Of a DNA stretch of 59,771 bases, positions 17,577-26,173 are shown one piece after another. Position 1 is the first letter of the stretch; the number at the start of each line of letters is the position of its first letter. This DNA comes from Phycisphaerae bacterium (GTDB lineage: Bacteria > Planctomycetota > Phycisphaerae > Sedimentisphaerales > Anaerobacaceae): assembly GCA_012744475.1 (NCBI GenBank), contig JAAYBV010000037.1, positions 1-59,771 on the forward strand. The letters are read 5' to 3'. The translations under genes were made by a program, and so were the position numbers. Under the pieces are notes generated by a model that saw only the letters and a program-made list of their open reading frames with translations, did not search any database and was not told the origin of the DNA.

Positions 17577-18460
17577 TCATGTTGACGGGTGTTCTGGGAG
17601 CGATAAGTGGCGTGTGGCTGGCCGGCCTGATCATGCTCGGCCTGGGCCTGGTCTTTGCGATTGTCCTGCTCGTCGCCAGCGAGAAGCTCAAGGTTCCCGT
17701 GGACCCGAGGATCACACAGGTTTACGAGGTCCTGCCTCACCTCGATTGCGGGGCCTGCGGCTATCCCGGGTGCAGCGGGTACGCCAAGGCGGTGATCGCC
17801 AATCCCGAACTGCTCGGCCAGTGCGCGCCGGGCGGGGCCGACGCCGCTAGCAGAATCGCCGCCATCCTAAACCTGCGAATCAGCGCGTCCGGACCAGCCA
17901 AGCGACCAATCGTCCACTGCCGCGCCCATACGGCGGACCGAACCTACTTCGCCCAGTATCAGGGCATTCCAAGCTGCACCGCCGCCAATGCGCTGGCCAA
18001 CGCCCAGGCGTGCAAGTTTGGGTGCCTCGGGTTCGGAGACTGCGTCCGCGCGTGCAAGTTCGATGCGCTGCACGTGATCGACGGCCTGTCTACGGTCGAC
18101 TACACCAAGTGCACCGGCTGCGGCGCCTGCTCGAAGGCCTGCCCGCGAAACCTGATCGAGATGGTCCCCTTCAGCTACGAGAACATGATGACCGTCGCGT
18201 GCCGCAGCCGGGAGAACGGCAAGAGCACGCGGGCGTTCTGCCAGGTCGGCTGCATCGGCTGCGGCCTGTGCGCCAAGCAGAGCGAGGCCTTCACCGTCGC
18301 CGACAATCTCGCCCGCATGGACTACGCGAAATACGCGCCCTGCGGCGAGAATGAGGCCGCCATGAACAAGTGCCCCACCGGCGTCATCGTCTGCCGCGGC
18401 AAAACCGCCCCACCCCCACGCGAACCCAAAGCCAAATCCGCCGAAGCAGCCAAAGGCTGA
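17573..18460 (+). CDS. rnfB: Electron transport complex subunit RnfB
   Basis: A 295-residue subunit that takes electrons from or gives them to ferredoxin. An N-terminal membrane helix (about 12-36) is followed by the Fe-S motif CGACGYPGC and a polyferredoxin part with several cysteine clusters: CKFGCLGFGDCVRAC, CTGCGACSKACP, and CQVGCIGCGLC plus later cysteines. The start is the ATG at 17573 overlapping the rnfA stop; a second in-frame ATG lies two codons later. It is last in the operon, and apbE converges on it 32 bases downstream. Confidence 0.94.
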   Translation: MIMLTGVLGAISGVWLAGLIMLGLGLVFAIVLLVASEKLKVPVDPRITQVYEVLPHLDCGACGYPGCSGYAKAVIANPELLGQCAPGGADAASRIAAILNLRISASGPAKRPIVHCRAHTADRTYFAQYQGIPSCTAANALANAQACKFGCLGFGDCVRACKFDALHVIDGLSTVDYTKCTGCGACSKACPRNLIEMVPFSYENMMTVACRSRENGKSTRAFCQVGCIGCGLCAKQSEAFTVADNLARMDYAKYAPCGENEAAMNKCPTGVIVCRGKTAPPPREPKAKSAEAAKG

Positions 18461-18492
18461 CGGTGACGTTTGGCAGTGCGATGTTCGACGCC

Positions 18493-19536
18493 TTACCTGA
18501 CATAGGCTTTCGCGCCGCTGCTGAAGATCGGCTGAGCGTCCCGGCCGACGGGAATCAGGATCGCCTCAACATCGGGGATACTCTCAACCAGGGCGAGGCC
18601 CGCTTCCGGCCCAAGGACATTCACGGCGGTTGACAGCGCATCGGCGGTGACCGCATTCGACGCGATGATCGTGTCGCTGACCAGCTTGTGTGCACCTTTG
18701 CCGGTTCCGGTATCGATGATGTGGCTCTCCTTGCTGCCCTGGACCTTGACGAACCTGCGGTAGTCTCCGCTGGTGGCCACGCTCTCGTCCGTTAGCGTCA
18801 GAACCAGCAGGAGCTTCGAGCCGCCTAGTTCGTCCGGCGCGACGTTCGGGTCCTGCAGACCGACTCGCCAGCACTCCTGTCCTTCAGGGGGCCGTCCGAA
18901 GCAGCGGATGTTGCCGCCCAAGTCCACCATTCCCCCGGCAGCGCCTCGCTTCTTCATCGCCGCAACCGACTTGTCGACCGCATAGCCTTTCGCTATCCCA
19001 CCGAGGTCGATTCTCATCCCTTCGGCCGCAAAGCGGACCGTCCGCGTATTCGTATCGAGCAGCAGCTTGTCGTAGCCCACTCTGCTCTTGGCCTCGGCAA
19101 TCTCGGCCTCTGTGGGCACGGTGTCGGCGGCGGCAGCGCGGCGCCACAGCTCGCCCAGAGCGCCGATCGTGACATCGAACGCACCACCGGACAGCTCGCT
19201 GAACTGTCTGGCCTTCTCCAGGACCTCGAAGGTCGCTTCGTCGACCTCAACCGCCCTTTGGTGAGCCTCGCGATTGACCGTGTTCAGTTCGGAGTCGCAA
19301 TTGTGGTAGCTCATCAGCTCCTCGACGCGCCTCTGCTCTTCAAATGCGGCGGCGATACAGGCGCGCGCCACCTTCTCGCTCGGCGCGATGGCCACAGCGC
19401 GGGAGAATGTCCCCATAACGACCTTGTAGCCGCTGTCGACCTGGACCATCTTGCGGGCTGTCAGGCCTACATAGAGGGCGCCTCCAAGCAGCAGACAGAC
19501 GACTACGACGGCAATTCCGCGACCGGTTCTGTTCAT
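18493..19536 (-). CDS. apbE: FAD:protein FMN transferase (ApbE)
   Basis: A 347-residue ApbE family enzyme that attaches FMN to threonines of RnfD, RnfG and similar proteins using FAD and Mg2+. An N-terminal membrane anchor (about residues 6-24) without a lipobox cysteine puts the enzyme outside the cytoplasm. Family motifs include MGTFSRAVA, DVTIGAL, DLGGIAKGYAVD and GGMVDLGGNIRC. The ATG at 19536 follows GAGGT; two upstream in-frame ATGs have weaker sites. It converges on rnfB, so it is not in the Rnf operon, but the pairing strongly suggests it modifies that complex. Confidence 0.93.
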   Translation of the reverse strand: MNRTGRGIAVVVVCLLLGGALYVGLTARKMVQVDSGYKVVMGTFSRAVAIAPSEKVARACIAAAFEEQRRVEELMSYHNCDSELNTVNREAHQRAVEVDEATFEVLEKARQFSELSGGAFDVTIGALGELWRRAAAADTVPTEAEIAEAKSRVGYDKLLLDTNTRTVRFAAEGMRIDLGGIAKGYAVDKSVAAMKKRGAAGGMVDLGGNIRCFGRPPEGQECWRVGLQDPNVAPDELGGSKLLLVLTLTDESVATSGDYRRFVKVQGSKESHIIDTGTGKGAHKLVSDTIIASNAVTADALSTAVNVLGPEAGLALVESIPDVEAILIPVGRDAQPIFSSGAKAYVR

Positions 19537-19602
19537 GACAACCTCATGCATCTTCCGGCGGGACACACCCCGCCGCATCTATCGAGACCATGCGAGACCC
19601 GG

Positions 19603-19608
19603 TATAAT
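19603..19608 (+). promoter_or_regulatory. -10 box just before the radical SAM gene
   Basis: A perfect TATAAT ends seven bases before the ATG at 19615, so a transcript would begin at or next to the start codon. No Shine-Dalgarno is seen in the gap, and no clear -35 box is recognisable. Confidence 0.45.
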
Positions 19609-19614
19609 AGCCGC

Positions 19615-21402
19615 ATGACACACAGAAAGATAGAGATACTGGCCGACCGGGTCGAGCGTGAATTCCTTCCCTTCGTGCGCCGGCCGGCTCGCTATATTGG
19701 CGGCGAAATCAACCAGGTTCGCAAGACTCTCGACCGGTGCGAACTGACCGTAGCATTGTGCTTTCCCGACGTATACGAAGTCGCCATGTCCAACACGGGC
19801 CTGGCCCTGATCTATCACGTCCTCAACAGCATGGGCGGCGTCGCAGCCGAACGCGTCTTCGCACCCTGGGTGGACGCCGAGGCGATCCTGCGCGAGAAAC
19901 GCATACCCCTGTTCAGCCTGGAATCGAAGGCGTCGCTGGCCGGCTTCGACGTGATCGGTTTCAGTCTCAGCAACGAGCTTTGCTACACGAACGTGCTGAA
20001 CATGCTCGACCTGGCCGGGCTACCCGTTCGCAGCGAGCAGCGGGCGCAGGACGATCCGCTGGTCATCGCGGGCGGCGGGATGGCCAACTGCTGCGAACCG
20101 GTCGCCGACTTCATCGACCTGTTCGTCCTGGGCGAGGCGGAAGAAGCCGTGGTCGAACTGGCAAACCTCTTGATCGCCGGCAAGAGAGACGGCAAAGCCA
20201 AAGACGAGATCCTGTTCGAGATTGCTCGGCGATTTGACTGGGCCTATGTCCCCCGCTTCTACGAGTTCGCCTACGACCATTCGCGCATCACGGCCTTCAA
20301 GGCCCGCAACGAGATGCTGCCGATCCGATTTCACAACGCCGTCGTCGGGGATTTTGAGAACGCGCCGGTTTCAACACGTCCCATCGTCCCGTTTGCCGAA
20401 GCAGTCCACGAGCGCGTCAGCATCGAGATCATGCGAGGCTGTCCCGGCCGGTGCCGGTTCTGCCAGGCGAGCTTCTGCCGACGGCCGATCCGCTACCGAA
20501 GCGCCGAGAAGGTCTTCGAACTGGCCAAGGCCTCGCAGGAGACGACAGGATTCGACACCGTGAGCCTGCTGAGTCTGTCGAGCGCCGATTACCCTCCTCT
20601 CGAAGAGCTGGTCGCCCGGCTGAAAGGGTACTTCGAGGACAGAAAGGTAGGCCTGTCCGTGCCGAGCCTGCGCGTGGACCAGCAGCTTCACATGCTGCCG
20701 AAGTATTTCACCTCGGTGCGAAAGAGCGGCCTGACCATCGCGGTGGAGGCGGCCAGCGAGAACCTGCGTCAGATCGTCAACAAGCCGCTGAAAGACGAGG
20801 ACTTGTTCGCCGCAGTCGAGGCAGCGTATCAATCCGGCTGGCAGAAGCTGAAGCTTTACTTCATGATCGGCCTGCCCGGCGAGACGCTCGATGACATCAA
20901 GGCGATCGTCGATCTGTCCGACAGGCTGGCGAGACTCCGCAAGAGCGTCGACAATCGGATCGCGCAACTGAGTATCACTGTCAGTTGGTTCGTGCCGAAG
21001 CCTCACACTCCCCTCGGCTGGTTTGGCCAGAGGCCGCGAGAGTACTTCCAACAGGCGCGAGGCCTCGTCCTCGACGAGAAACAGCGGCGCCGTGCGAACC
21101 ATCTGCGTTTCAAGTTCCACGACATCCAGCGGAGCCTTCTCGAATCGGCCATCGGCCGGGGCGACCGGCGTTGCGGCCAAGTCATCGAGGCGGCATGGCG
21201 CGACGGCGCGCGCTTCGATCTCTGGGACGAATGTTTCGACTATGAGCGATGGCGGACCGCCTTCGCCGCCACCGGCATGGACTTGGAGGCCGCCGCACAG
21301 AGAGCGTTCGAAACGGACCAGAAGCTGCCCTGGGACCACCTTGGAGGTCCCGACAGGCAATACCTCCTGAGGCACTACCACGACGCCATGAGATCGCTGT
21401 GA
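19615..21402 (+). CDS. B12-binding/radical SAM protein (TIGR03960-like)
   Basis: A 595-residue protein resembling the TIGR03960 family: an N-terminal B12-binding-like domain followed by a radical SAM core. The cluster motif is CPGRCRFC (C-x3-C-x2-C), in the conserved EIMRGCPGRCRFCQASFCRRP region. The family is often next to a DUF2344 protein and ribosomal protein genes, but neither adjoins here. The ATG at 19615 is preferred because homology begins there and a -10 box lies just upstream; a longer frame from 19258 overlaps apbE. The reaction is unknown; a role in RNA or protein modification has been guessed from neighbours in other genomes. Confidence 0.83.
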   Translation: MTHRKIEILADRVEREFLPFVRRPARYIGGEINQVRKTLDRCELTVALCFPDVYEVAMSNTGLALIYHVLNSMGGVAAERVFAPWVDAEAILREKRIPLFSLESKASLAGFDVIGFSLSNELCYTNVLNMLDLAGLPVRSEQRAQDDPLVIAGGGMANCCEPVADFIDLFVLGEAEEAVVELANLLIAGKRDGKAKDEILFEIARRFDWAYVPRFYEFAYDHSRITAFKARNEMLPIRFHNAVVGDFENAPVSTRPIVPFAEAVHERVSIEIMRGCPGRCRFCQASFCRRPIRYRSAEKVFELAKASQETTGFDTVSLLSLSSADYPPLEELVARLKGYFEDRKVGLSVPSLRVDQQLHMLPKYFTSVRKSGLTIAVEAASENLRQIVNKPLKDEDLFAAVEAAYQSGWQKLKLYFMIGLPGETLDDIKAIVDLSDRLARLRKSVDNRIAQLSITVSWFVPKPHTPLGWFGQRPREYFQQARGLVLDEKQRRRANHLRFKFHDIQRSLLESAIGRGDRRCGQVIEAAWRDGARFDLWDECFDYERWRTAFAATGMDLEAAAQRAFETDQKLPWDHLGGPDRQYLLRHYHDAMRSL

Positions 21403-21899
21403 GCGCCCGGCCGTTGCGTCCGAGAACGTCACAGGTCCGCATCCATCGGATTGGATCGGTCTATCGAGCCGACATCAGCACCGCCACGAATGCGTGCCGG
21501 CACCCTCCGGGGCAACCTACGAACTAAACCACCTAACATGCTTTGTGAACTGCACTTACGAAAACGCGCCCGTCTGGAGCCCCGCGAGACGCAGCGGTGA
21601 TCATCCCTGCTCGATCGTCCCTGGACCTGTCCGGGCCGATGCGTGACGCGAACACACTGGAAACCGCCGCCCAATGTGCCGATGAGTCCCTATATCAGCA
21701 ACAGGAGACGGGATGCTCAGGACCTCCCATGCTGATGGCGAATCAACATGGCTTCGCAGGCCATGTCCTGCAAAGCCGAGCGTGCCCGAAACCGCGTGAA
21801 CCGGGCAAGGAAGAGCGATGACAATCGTGCAACAACGCTGGTCACGACCGAGAGTCTCACAGTCTGCTCTATGGGCCAAGACGTGAGAGGGAGCCGATA
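21403..21899. other. Long intergenic region, no gene recognised
   Basis: About 500 bases between the radical SAM gene and the response regulator. The short frames in it (for example 21597-21821) show no protein family. It holds a small palindrome, ATCGGATTGGATCGGT, near 21445-21460. Just before the next gene there is a GAGGGAG ribosome site. No clear promoter was found, so the regulator may be transcribed from within it by a signal I cannot read. Confidence 0.4.
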
Positions 21900-22367
21900 A
21901 TGCGCAACTGTCAGCCGATTCTGCTGGTGGAAGACGACACCATTGACGCCATGACCGTCAAGAGAGCGTTCAAGGAGCTGAAGGTCATCAACCCCTTGGC
22001 GCACGCCTTGAACGGAGAGGACGCGCTTGCCTATCTGCGAGAGGGAGAAGGCGAGAATCCCTGCGTCATCCTGCTCGATCTGAACATGCCGAAGATGAAC
22101 GGCGTCGAATTCCTCAAGATCGCCAAGGACGATCCATCCCTGAAGAAGATCCCCGTGGTGGTTCTGACGACATCGAATGAAGAGCGGGACATTATCGAGA
22201 GCTTCAAGCTGGGCGTGGCCGGCTACATCGTCAAGCCGGTGGACTACCGCAAATTCGTCGAGGCCATCCGGACGATCGACCTCTATTGGACTCTGAGCGA
22301 ACTGCCCGACGCCGACATCGTACCGCAACCGTCATGCGGCCAGAAGCCGCTTGCCGCAGAGTGCTGA
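21900..22367 (+). CDS. Stand-alone response regulator receiver protein
   Basis: A 155-residue single-domain receiver, similar to the Rcp1/CheY group. It has the acidic pair near the N-terminus (EDD, 11-13), the phospho-acceptor Asp60 in LLDLNMP, the TT switch residue region (VLTTSN) and Lys112 in YIVKP. There is no output domain; the last 25 residues are a short unique tail. No histidine kinase occurs in the window, so it is an orphan, and such proteins usually receive phosphate from phytochrome-like or hybrid kinases. The ATG follows GAGGGAG. Confidence 0.9.
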   Translation: MRNCQPILLVEDDTIDAMTVKRAFKELKVINPLAHALNGEDALAYLREGEGENPCVILLDLNMPKMNGVEFLKIAKDDPSLKKIPVVVLTTSNEERDIIESFKLGVAGYIVKPVDYRKFVEAIRTIDLYWTLSELPDADIVPQPSCGQKPLAAEC

Positions 22368-22373
22368 GGTGTC

Positions 22374-22390
22374 CCGGCAGCCCCTGCCGG
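22374..22390 (+). terminator. Short hairpin after the response regulator
   Basis: CCGGCAG (22374-22380) pairs with CTGCCGG (22384-22390) around CCC, seven bases after the stop. No T-run follows, so termination is only suggested. Confidence 0.4.
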
Positions 22391-22607
22391 TCTGTGCCCG
22401 CGTCCGATCACCCGATCATGATTCTGCCAACGCGCGGTTGACGACCCCGCCGTCCCCCTTATGATGCGCCGGTAGCCGGCCGAGCCGCATTCCACACGGC
22501 CTGTTGGCAGCCCTCGACTCCTGCTTCGGCCGCATCGGCCAGGGGCTAGCCAGCCTGCCTGCGACCGGAATGCCTCAGGTCTTCAAGTACAAGTTCCGAA
22601 TTTTCGT

Positions 22608-22636
22608 TTGACACCCCTTCTTCGTGACATTATAAA
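22608..22636 (+). promoter_or_regulatory. Promoter of acs
   Basis: A perfect TTGACA (22608-22613), a 17-base spacer and TATAAA (22631-22636), one of the closest matches to sigma70 consensus in the window. Expression of acs should be strong or depend on an activator only weakly. Confidence 0.75.
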
Positions 22637-22765
22637 TCAGGTTTTACATTACGCTCGAAACCACGACTCAAACAGATGCGATGTCGGCCGGATTTGACAT
22701 CATTGCCGAGGAGCGGAATGGAAGGCCTTCAAGACGAACCGTTGAACACATAAAAGGAGAACGCA

Positions 22766-24745
22766 ATGACACAAGAGCAAGCCATCAACTCCCTGATGAC
22801 CGAGAATCGGACGTTTCCGCCGCCCGAGGCAGTCCGGAAGAACGCCTATGTCTCGAGCACCGAGCAGTATACCCGGATGTGGGAAAGGTCGGTCAAGGAT
22901 CCGGACGGCTTCTGGCTGGAGCAGGCCCAGTCGCTGTTGTGGTTCAAGAAGCCGACCAAGAGCCTCGAATACACCTGGGATACCAAGAGCCGGAAGATCG
23001 AGCACACCTGGTTCGCAGACGGGCAACTGAACGTCTCGTACAACTGCCTCGACCGCCATCTCAACACGCCGACCGCCAAGAAGACGGCCCTGATCTGGCA
23101 GGGTGAGGTCGATTCGAACGTCAGGAAATACACATACGAGCAATTGCACAAGGAAGTCTGCAAGTTCGCGAACGTCCTGAAATCCAAAGGGATCAAGAGG
23201 GGCGACCGCGTGGCAATTTACATGCCCATGGTTCCGGAGCTTCCGATTGCGATGCTCGCGTGTACGCGGATCGGGGCGATTCACTCGATCATCTTCGGTG
23301 GTTTCAGCGCCGACGCCCTCGAAGGACGCATCAACGACTCGGAGTGCCGGATGTTGGTCACCTCCAACGTGTCGTTGCGCGCCGGCAAGCACATCCCGCT
23401 GAAGAACATCGCCGACGAGGCCCTCAAGAAGACGCCGTCGATCGAGTGCGTCATCGTGACCAAGGAAACGGACGATCCCTGCCACATGCAGCCGGGACGC
23501 GATTTGTGGTACCACGAGGAGATGGCCAGGGCCGGCGAACAGTGCGAGGCCGAGAAGATGAACGCCGAGGATCCGCTGTTCATCCTCTACACCTCCGGCT
23601 CCACCGGCAAGCCCAAGGGCGTGGTCCACACGACCGCCGGCTATCTGCTGCACGTGGCTCTGAGTCACAAAATCATTTTCGATGTCCATGACAAGGACGT
23701 TTACTGGTGCACAGCCGATATCGGCTGGGTGACCGGGCACAGCTACATCGTCTATGGTCCTCTGGCCAATGGGGCCACTTCGCTGATGTTCGAGGGTGTC
23801 CCGACCTATCCGGACGCGGGTCGGTTCTGGCAGGTGTGCGACAAGTTCGGGGTCACCGTCTTCTACACGGCCCCGACGGCGATTCGCGCGCTGATGCGGC
23901 TGGGCGAGGAATGGCCCGCCAAGTACAAGCTCGACACCCTGCGGATCCTCGGCACGGTCGGCGAGCCGATCAACCCGGAGGCCTGGATGTGGTATTACGA
24001 ACACATCGGTCACAAAAGGTGTCCCATTGTGGACACCTGGTGGCAGACCGAAACGGGCGGCATCCTGATCACGCCGCTGCCGGGTGCCTTCACGCTCAAG
24101 CCGGGCAGTGCGACCAAGCCGTTCTTCGGCGTGGACCCGGTCATCCTGCGGGATGACGCCACCGAGTGCGGGCCCAACGAGGGAGGCAAGCTCTGCATCC
24201 GTAAGCCCTGGCCCGGCATGATGCGAACGATGTGGGGCGACCACGACCGCTTCATCGACACCTACTTCACCATGTTCGCCGACCAGTACTTCACCGGCGA
24301 CGGTTGCCGCGTCGATCCGGACGGGGACTACTGGCTGATGGGCCGAATCGACGACGTCGTCAACGTCTCCGGGCACCGCATCGGCACCGCGGAGGTCGAG
24401 AGCGCCCTGGTCAGCCATGCGAAAGTCGCCGAAGCGGCCGTAACGCCAATGCCGCATGAGATCAAGGGACAGGCCCTGTACGCCTTCGTGACCCTCAAAG
24501 AGGGTATCCATGAGAGCGACGATCTGAAAAAGGAACTGGTCATGCACGTGCGCAAGGAGATCGGCCCGATCGCCGCACCGGACGTGATCCAGTTCGCCCC
24601 GGCGCTGCCGAAGACGCGTTCCGGCAAGATCATGCGGCGCATCCTCCGCAAGATCGCTGAGAACAACACCGACAATCTCGGTGACATCACGACCCTGGCC
24701 GATCCGCACGTGGTGGAAGTCCTGGTCAAAGGCCGGGGAAAGTAA
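22766..24745 (+). CDS. acs: Acetyl-CoA synthetase, AMP-forming
   Basis: A 659-residue acetate--CoA ligase that makes acetyl-CoA from acetate, ATP and CoA through acetyl-AMP. Length is typical of Acs. Visible motifs are the P-loop-like [11 protein letters not shown] (275-285), the WWQTETGG region, and the C-terminal [11 protein letters not shown], whose lysine (residue 621) is the known acetylation target that switches Acs off in other bacteria. The ATG follows AAGGAG. It has its own strong promoter and is followed by an OFA-family transporter. The facing operon encodes a GNAT fusion and an AcuC-like deacetylase, candidate enzymes for that switch. Confidence 0.97.
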   Translation: MTQEQAINSLMTENRTFPPPEAVRKNAYVSSTEQYTRMWERSVKDPDGFWLEQAQSLLWFKKPTKSLEYTWDTKSRKIEHTWFADGQLNVSYNCLDRHLNTPTAKKTALIWQGEVDSNVRKYTYEQLHKEVCKFANVLKSKGIKRGDRVAIYMPMVPELPIAMLACTRIGAIHSIIFGGFSADALEGRINDSECRMLVTSNVSLRAGKHIPLKNIADEALKKTPSIECVIVTKETDDPCHMQPGRDLWYHEEMARAGEQCEAEKMNAEDPLFILYTSGSTGKPKGVVHTTAGYLLHVALSHKIIFDVHDKDVYWCTADIGWVTGHSYIVYGPLANGATSLMFEGVPTYPDAGRFWQVCDKFGVTVFYTAPTAIRALMRLGEEWPAKYKLDTLRILGTVGEPINPEAWMWYYEHIGHKRCPIVDTWWQTETGGILITPLPGAFTLKPGSATKPFFGVDPVILRDDATECGPNEGGKLCIRKPWPGMMRTMWGDHDRFIDTYFTMFADQYFTGDGCRVDPDGDYWLMGRIDDVVNVSGHRIGTAEVESALVSHAKVAEAAVTPMPHEIKGQALYAFVTLKEGIHESDDLKKELVMHVRKEIGPIAAPDVIQFAPALPKTRSGKIMRRILRKIAENNTDNLGDITTLADPHVVEVLVKGRGK

Positions 24746-24773
24746 GGATTGTCTCTCTGCCTGCCGATCGAGA

Positions 24774-24809
24774 AACCGGACGTGCGCCTTCTTCGGCGCA
24801 CGTCCGGTT
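24774..24809 (+). terminator. Perfect 15-bp hairpin between acs and the OFA transporter
   Basis: A 15-base-pair stem without mismatch (24774-24788 with 24795-24809) and the loop TTCTTC. No T-run follows. Because the transporter starts only 24 bases later, this may partly stop transcription after acs, or stabilise the acs message end and lower transporter expression. Confidence 0.6.
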
Positions 24810-24833
24810 CAGCTACCATGAAGGGGACTGTGC

Positions 24834-26099
24834 ATGAGCGATGAACAAACCGCTACGTTACCCGAGATCAAGAACCACGGCTGGCGCGTGACATTTGCCG
24901 CGGTAGGTGTCAATCTCGCCCTGGGTATCCTGTACACCTGGAGCGTTATCAGCAAGGGTGTCCCGCCGGAATGGCAATGGAGCGAGACGGACAAGTCTCT
25001 GCCCTACATGTTTGCCTGCCTGATTTTCTCTCTGGTCATGGTGCCGGCCGGTCGCATGCAGGACCGAATCGGTCCGCGCGTGGTGGCCACCATCGGCGGC
25101 GTCCTGGTGGGCGCTGGCTTCCTGCTGGCCAGCGTGACGACCTCGCCCTTGGGCTATATCCTCGGATTCGGAGTTCTGGCGGGAACCGGCATCGGCTTCG
25201 GCTATGCTGCCGCGACGCCGCCGGCGGTGAAATGGTTCCCTCCCGCCAAGACGGGCCTGATTGCCGGCATCGTCGTCTCGGGGTTTGGCCTGGCCTCGGT
25301 GTACGCCGCACCGCTGACCAAGACGCTCATCGACACATGGAACATCCAAACCGCTGTGATGGTCCTTGGCATCACGTTTCTGGCAATCGTCACCGTCCTG
25401 GCGCAGTTCCTGAAGGCGCCGCCGGCGGGCTACCTCCCGGCAGGAGCGCCGGCGCCCAAGGCCGCAGCCATCGGCGACAGGAAAACAGACTTCGCGCCCA
25501 GAGAGATGCTCGGCACTGCGCAATTCTACCTGCTATGGTTCATGTACGCCTGCGGCGCTGGTGCTGGACTGATGGTCATCGGAAAACTCGCGATCATTGC
25601 CAAGGTCCAGGCCGGCATCGATCTCGGCTTCCTTCTCGTAGCCGTGCTGGCCATTGGGAATGGCGCCGGGCGAATCGTCGCCGGCACCCTGAGTGACAAG
25701 ATCGGACGCAAGGCAACCCTGTTCATGTGCTTTGTGGTACAAGCGGTTCTCGTGCTCGTGCTCTCACAGACCGTAGAGGGCGGCACGTTGGCCCAAGCGC
25801 CGATTCTGGCGCTCGTCTCGGCCCTCATCGGCGCCAACTACGGAGCCAATCTCTCGCTGTTCCCATCCGTCACGAAGGACTACTACGGCCTGAAGAACTT
25901 CGGCGTGAACTACGGGCTGGTCTTCACCGCCTGGGGTGTGGGCGGGTTCATGCTCGCCTTTCTGGCCGGCAAACTGTATGACGTCTATCAAACGTTCAAC
26001 TTCGCCTACTACGGGGCATCTGTCCTGCTGATTCTCGCCGCGATCGTGACTGTCTTCGTCAAAGCGCCGCATCGCACGCAGACCGCCACGCAGGCGTAA
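24834..26099 (+). CDS. OFA family MFS transporter
   Basis: A 421-residue major facilitator protein with about twelve membrane segments, of the oxalate/formate antiporter-like (OFA) group. Features seen are the first helix region with NLALGILYTWSV, the GRMQDRIGPR loop between helices 2 and 3, the GTGIGFGYAAATPPAVKWFP segment region, and a second half beginning near residue 220. The group includes transporters of small carboxylates. Linkage to acs suggests it brings in acetate, pyruvate, lactate or a related acid; this is inference. The ATG follows AAGGGG, 24 bases after a strong hairpin. Confidence 0.85.
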   Translation: MSDEQTATLPEIKNHGWRVTFAAVGVNLALGILYTWSVISKGVPPEWQWSETDKSLPYMFACLIFSLVMVPAGRMQDRIGPRVVATIGGVLVGAGFLLASVTTSPLGYILGFGVLAGTGIGFGYAAATPPAVKWFPPAKTGLIAGIVVSGFGLASVYAAPLTKTLIDTWNIQTAVMVLGITFLAIVTVLAQFLKAPPAGYLPAGAPAPKAAAIGDRKTDFAPREMLGTAQFYLLWFMYACGAGAGLMVIGKLAIIAKVQAGIDLGFLLVAVLAIGNGAGRIVAGTLSDKIGRKATLFMCFVVQAVLVLVLSQTVEGGTLAQAPILALVSALIGANYGANLSLFPSVTKDYYGLKNFGVNYGLVFTAWGVGGFMLAFLAGKLYDVYQTFNFAYYGASVLLILAAIVTVFVKAPHRTQTATQA

Positions 26100-26173
26100 C
26101 CAGCCGACGCCACGCGGACCAGCCAAGGCCCAAGCTCTGACCATCTCGGGCCTTCGTGGTGCTTACCCGCCTC

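Larger units (their letters stand above)
22368..22765 (+). other. Intergenic leader region before acs
   Basis: About 400 bases with no coding potential seen. It contains a short hairpin right after the response regulator and a consensus promoter at 22608-22636 for acs, leaving a 5' leader of about 120 bases. I recognised no riboswitch in the leader. Confidence 0.5.

Noticed and set aside
21597-21821. 74-codon plus-strand frame in the gap before the response regulator
   Set aside because: No ribosome site, no family, and codon pattern unlike neighbouring genes.
26125-26154. Possible terminator between the OFA transporter and acuC
   Set aside because: Only a 7-base-pair stem (AAGGCCC/GGGCCTT) with a 16-base loop; too weak to list as a feature.
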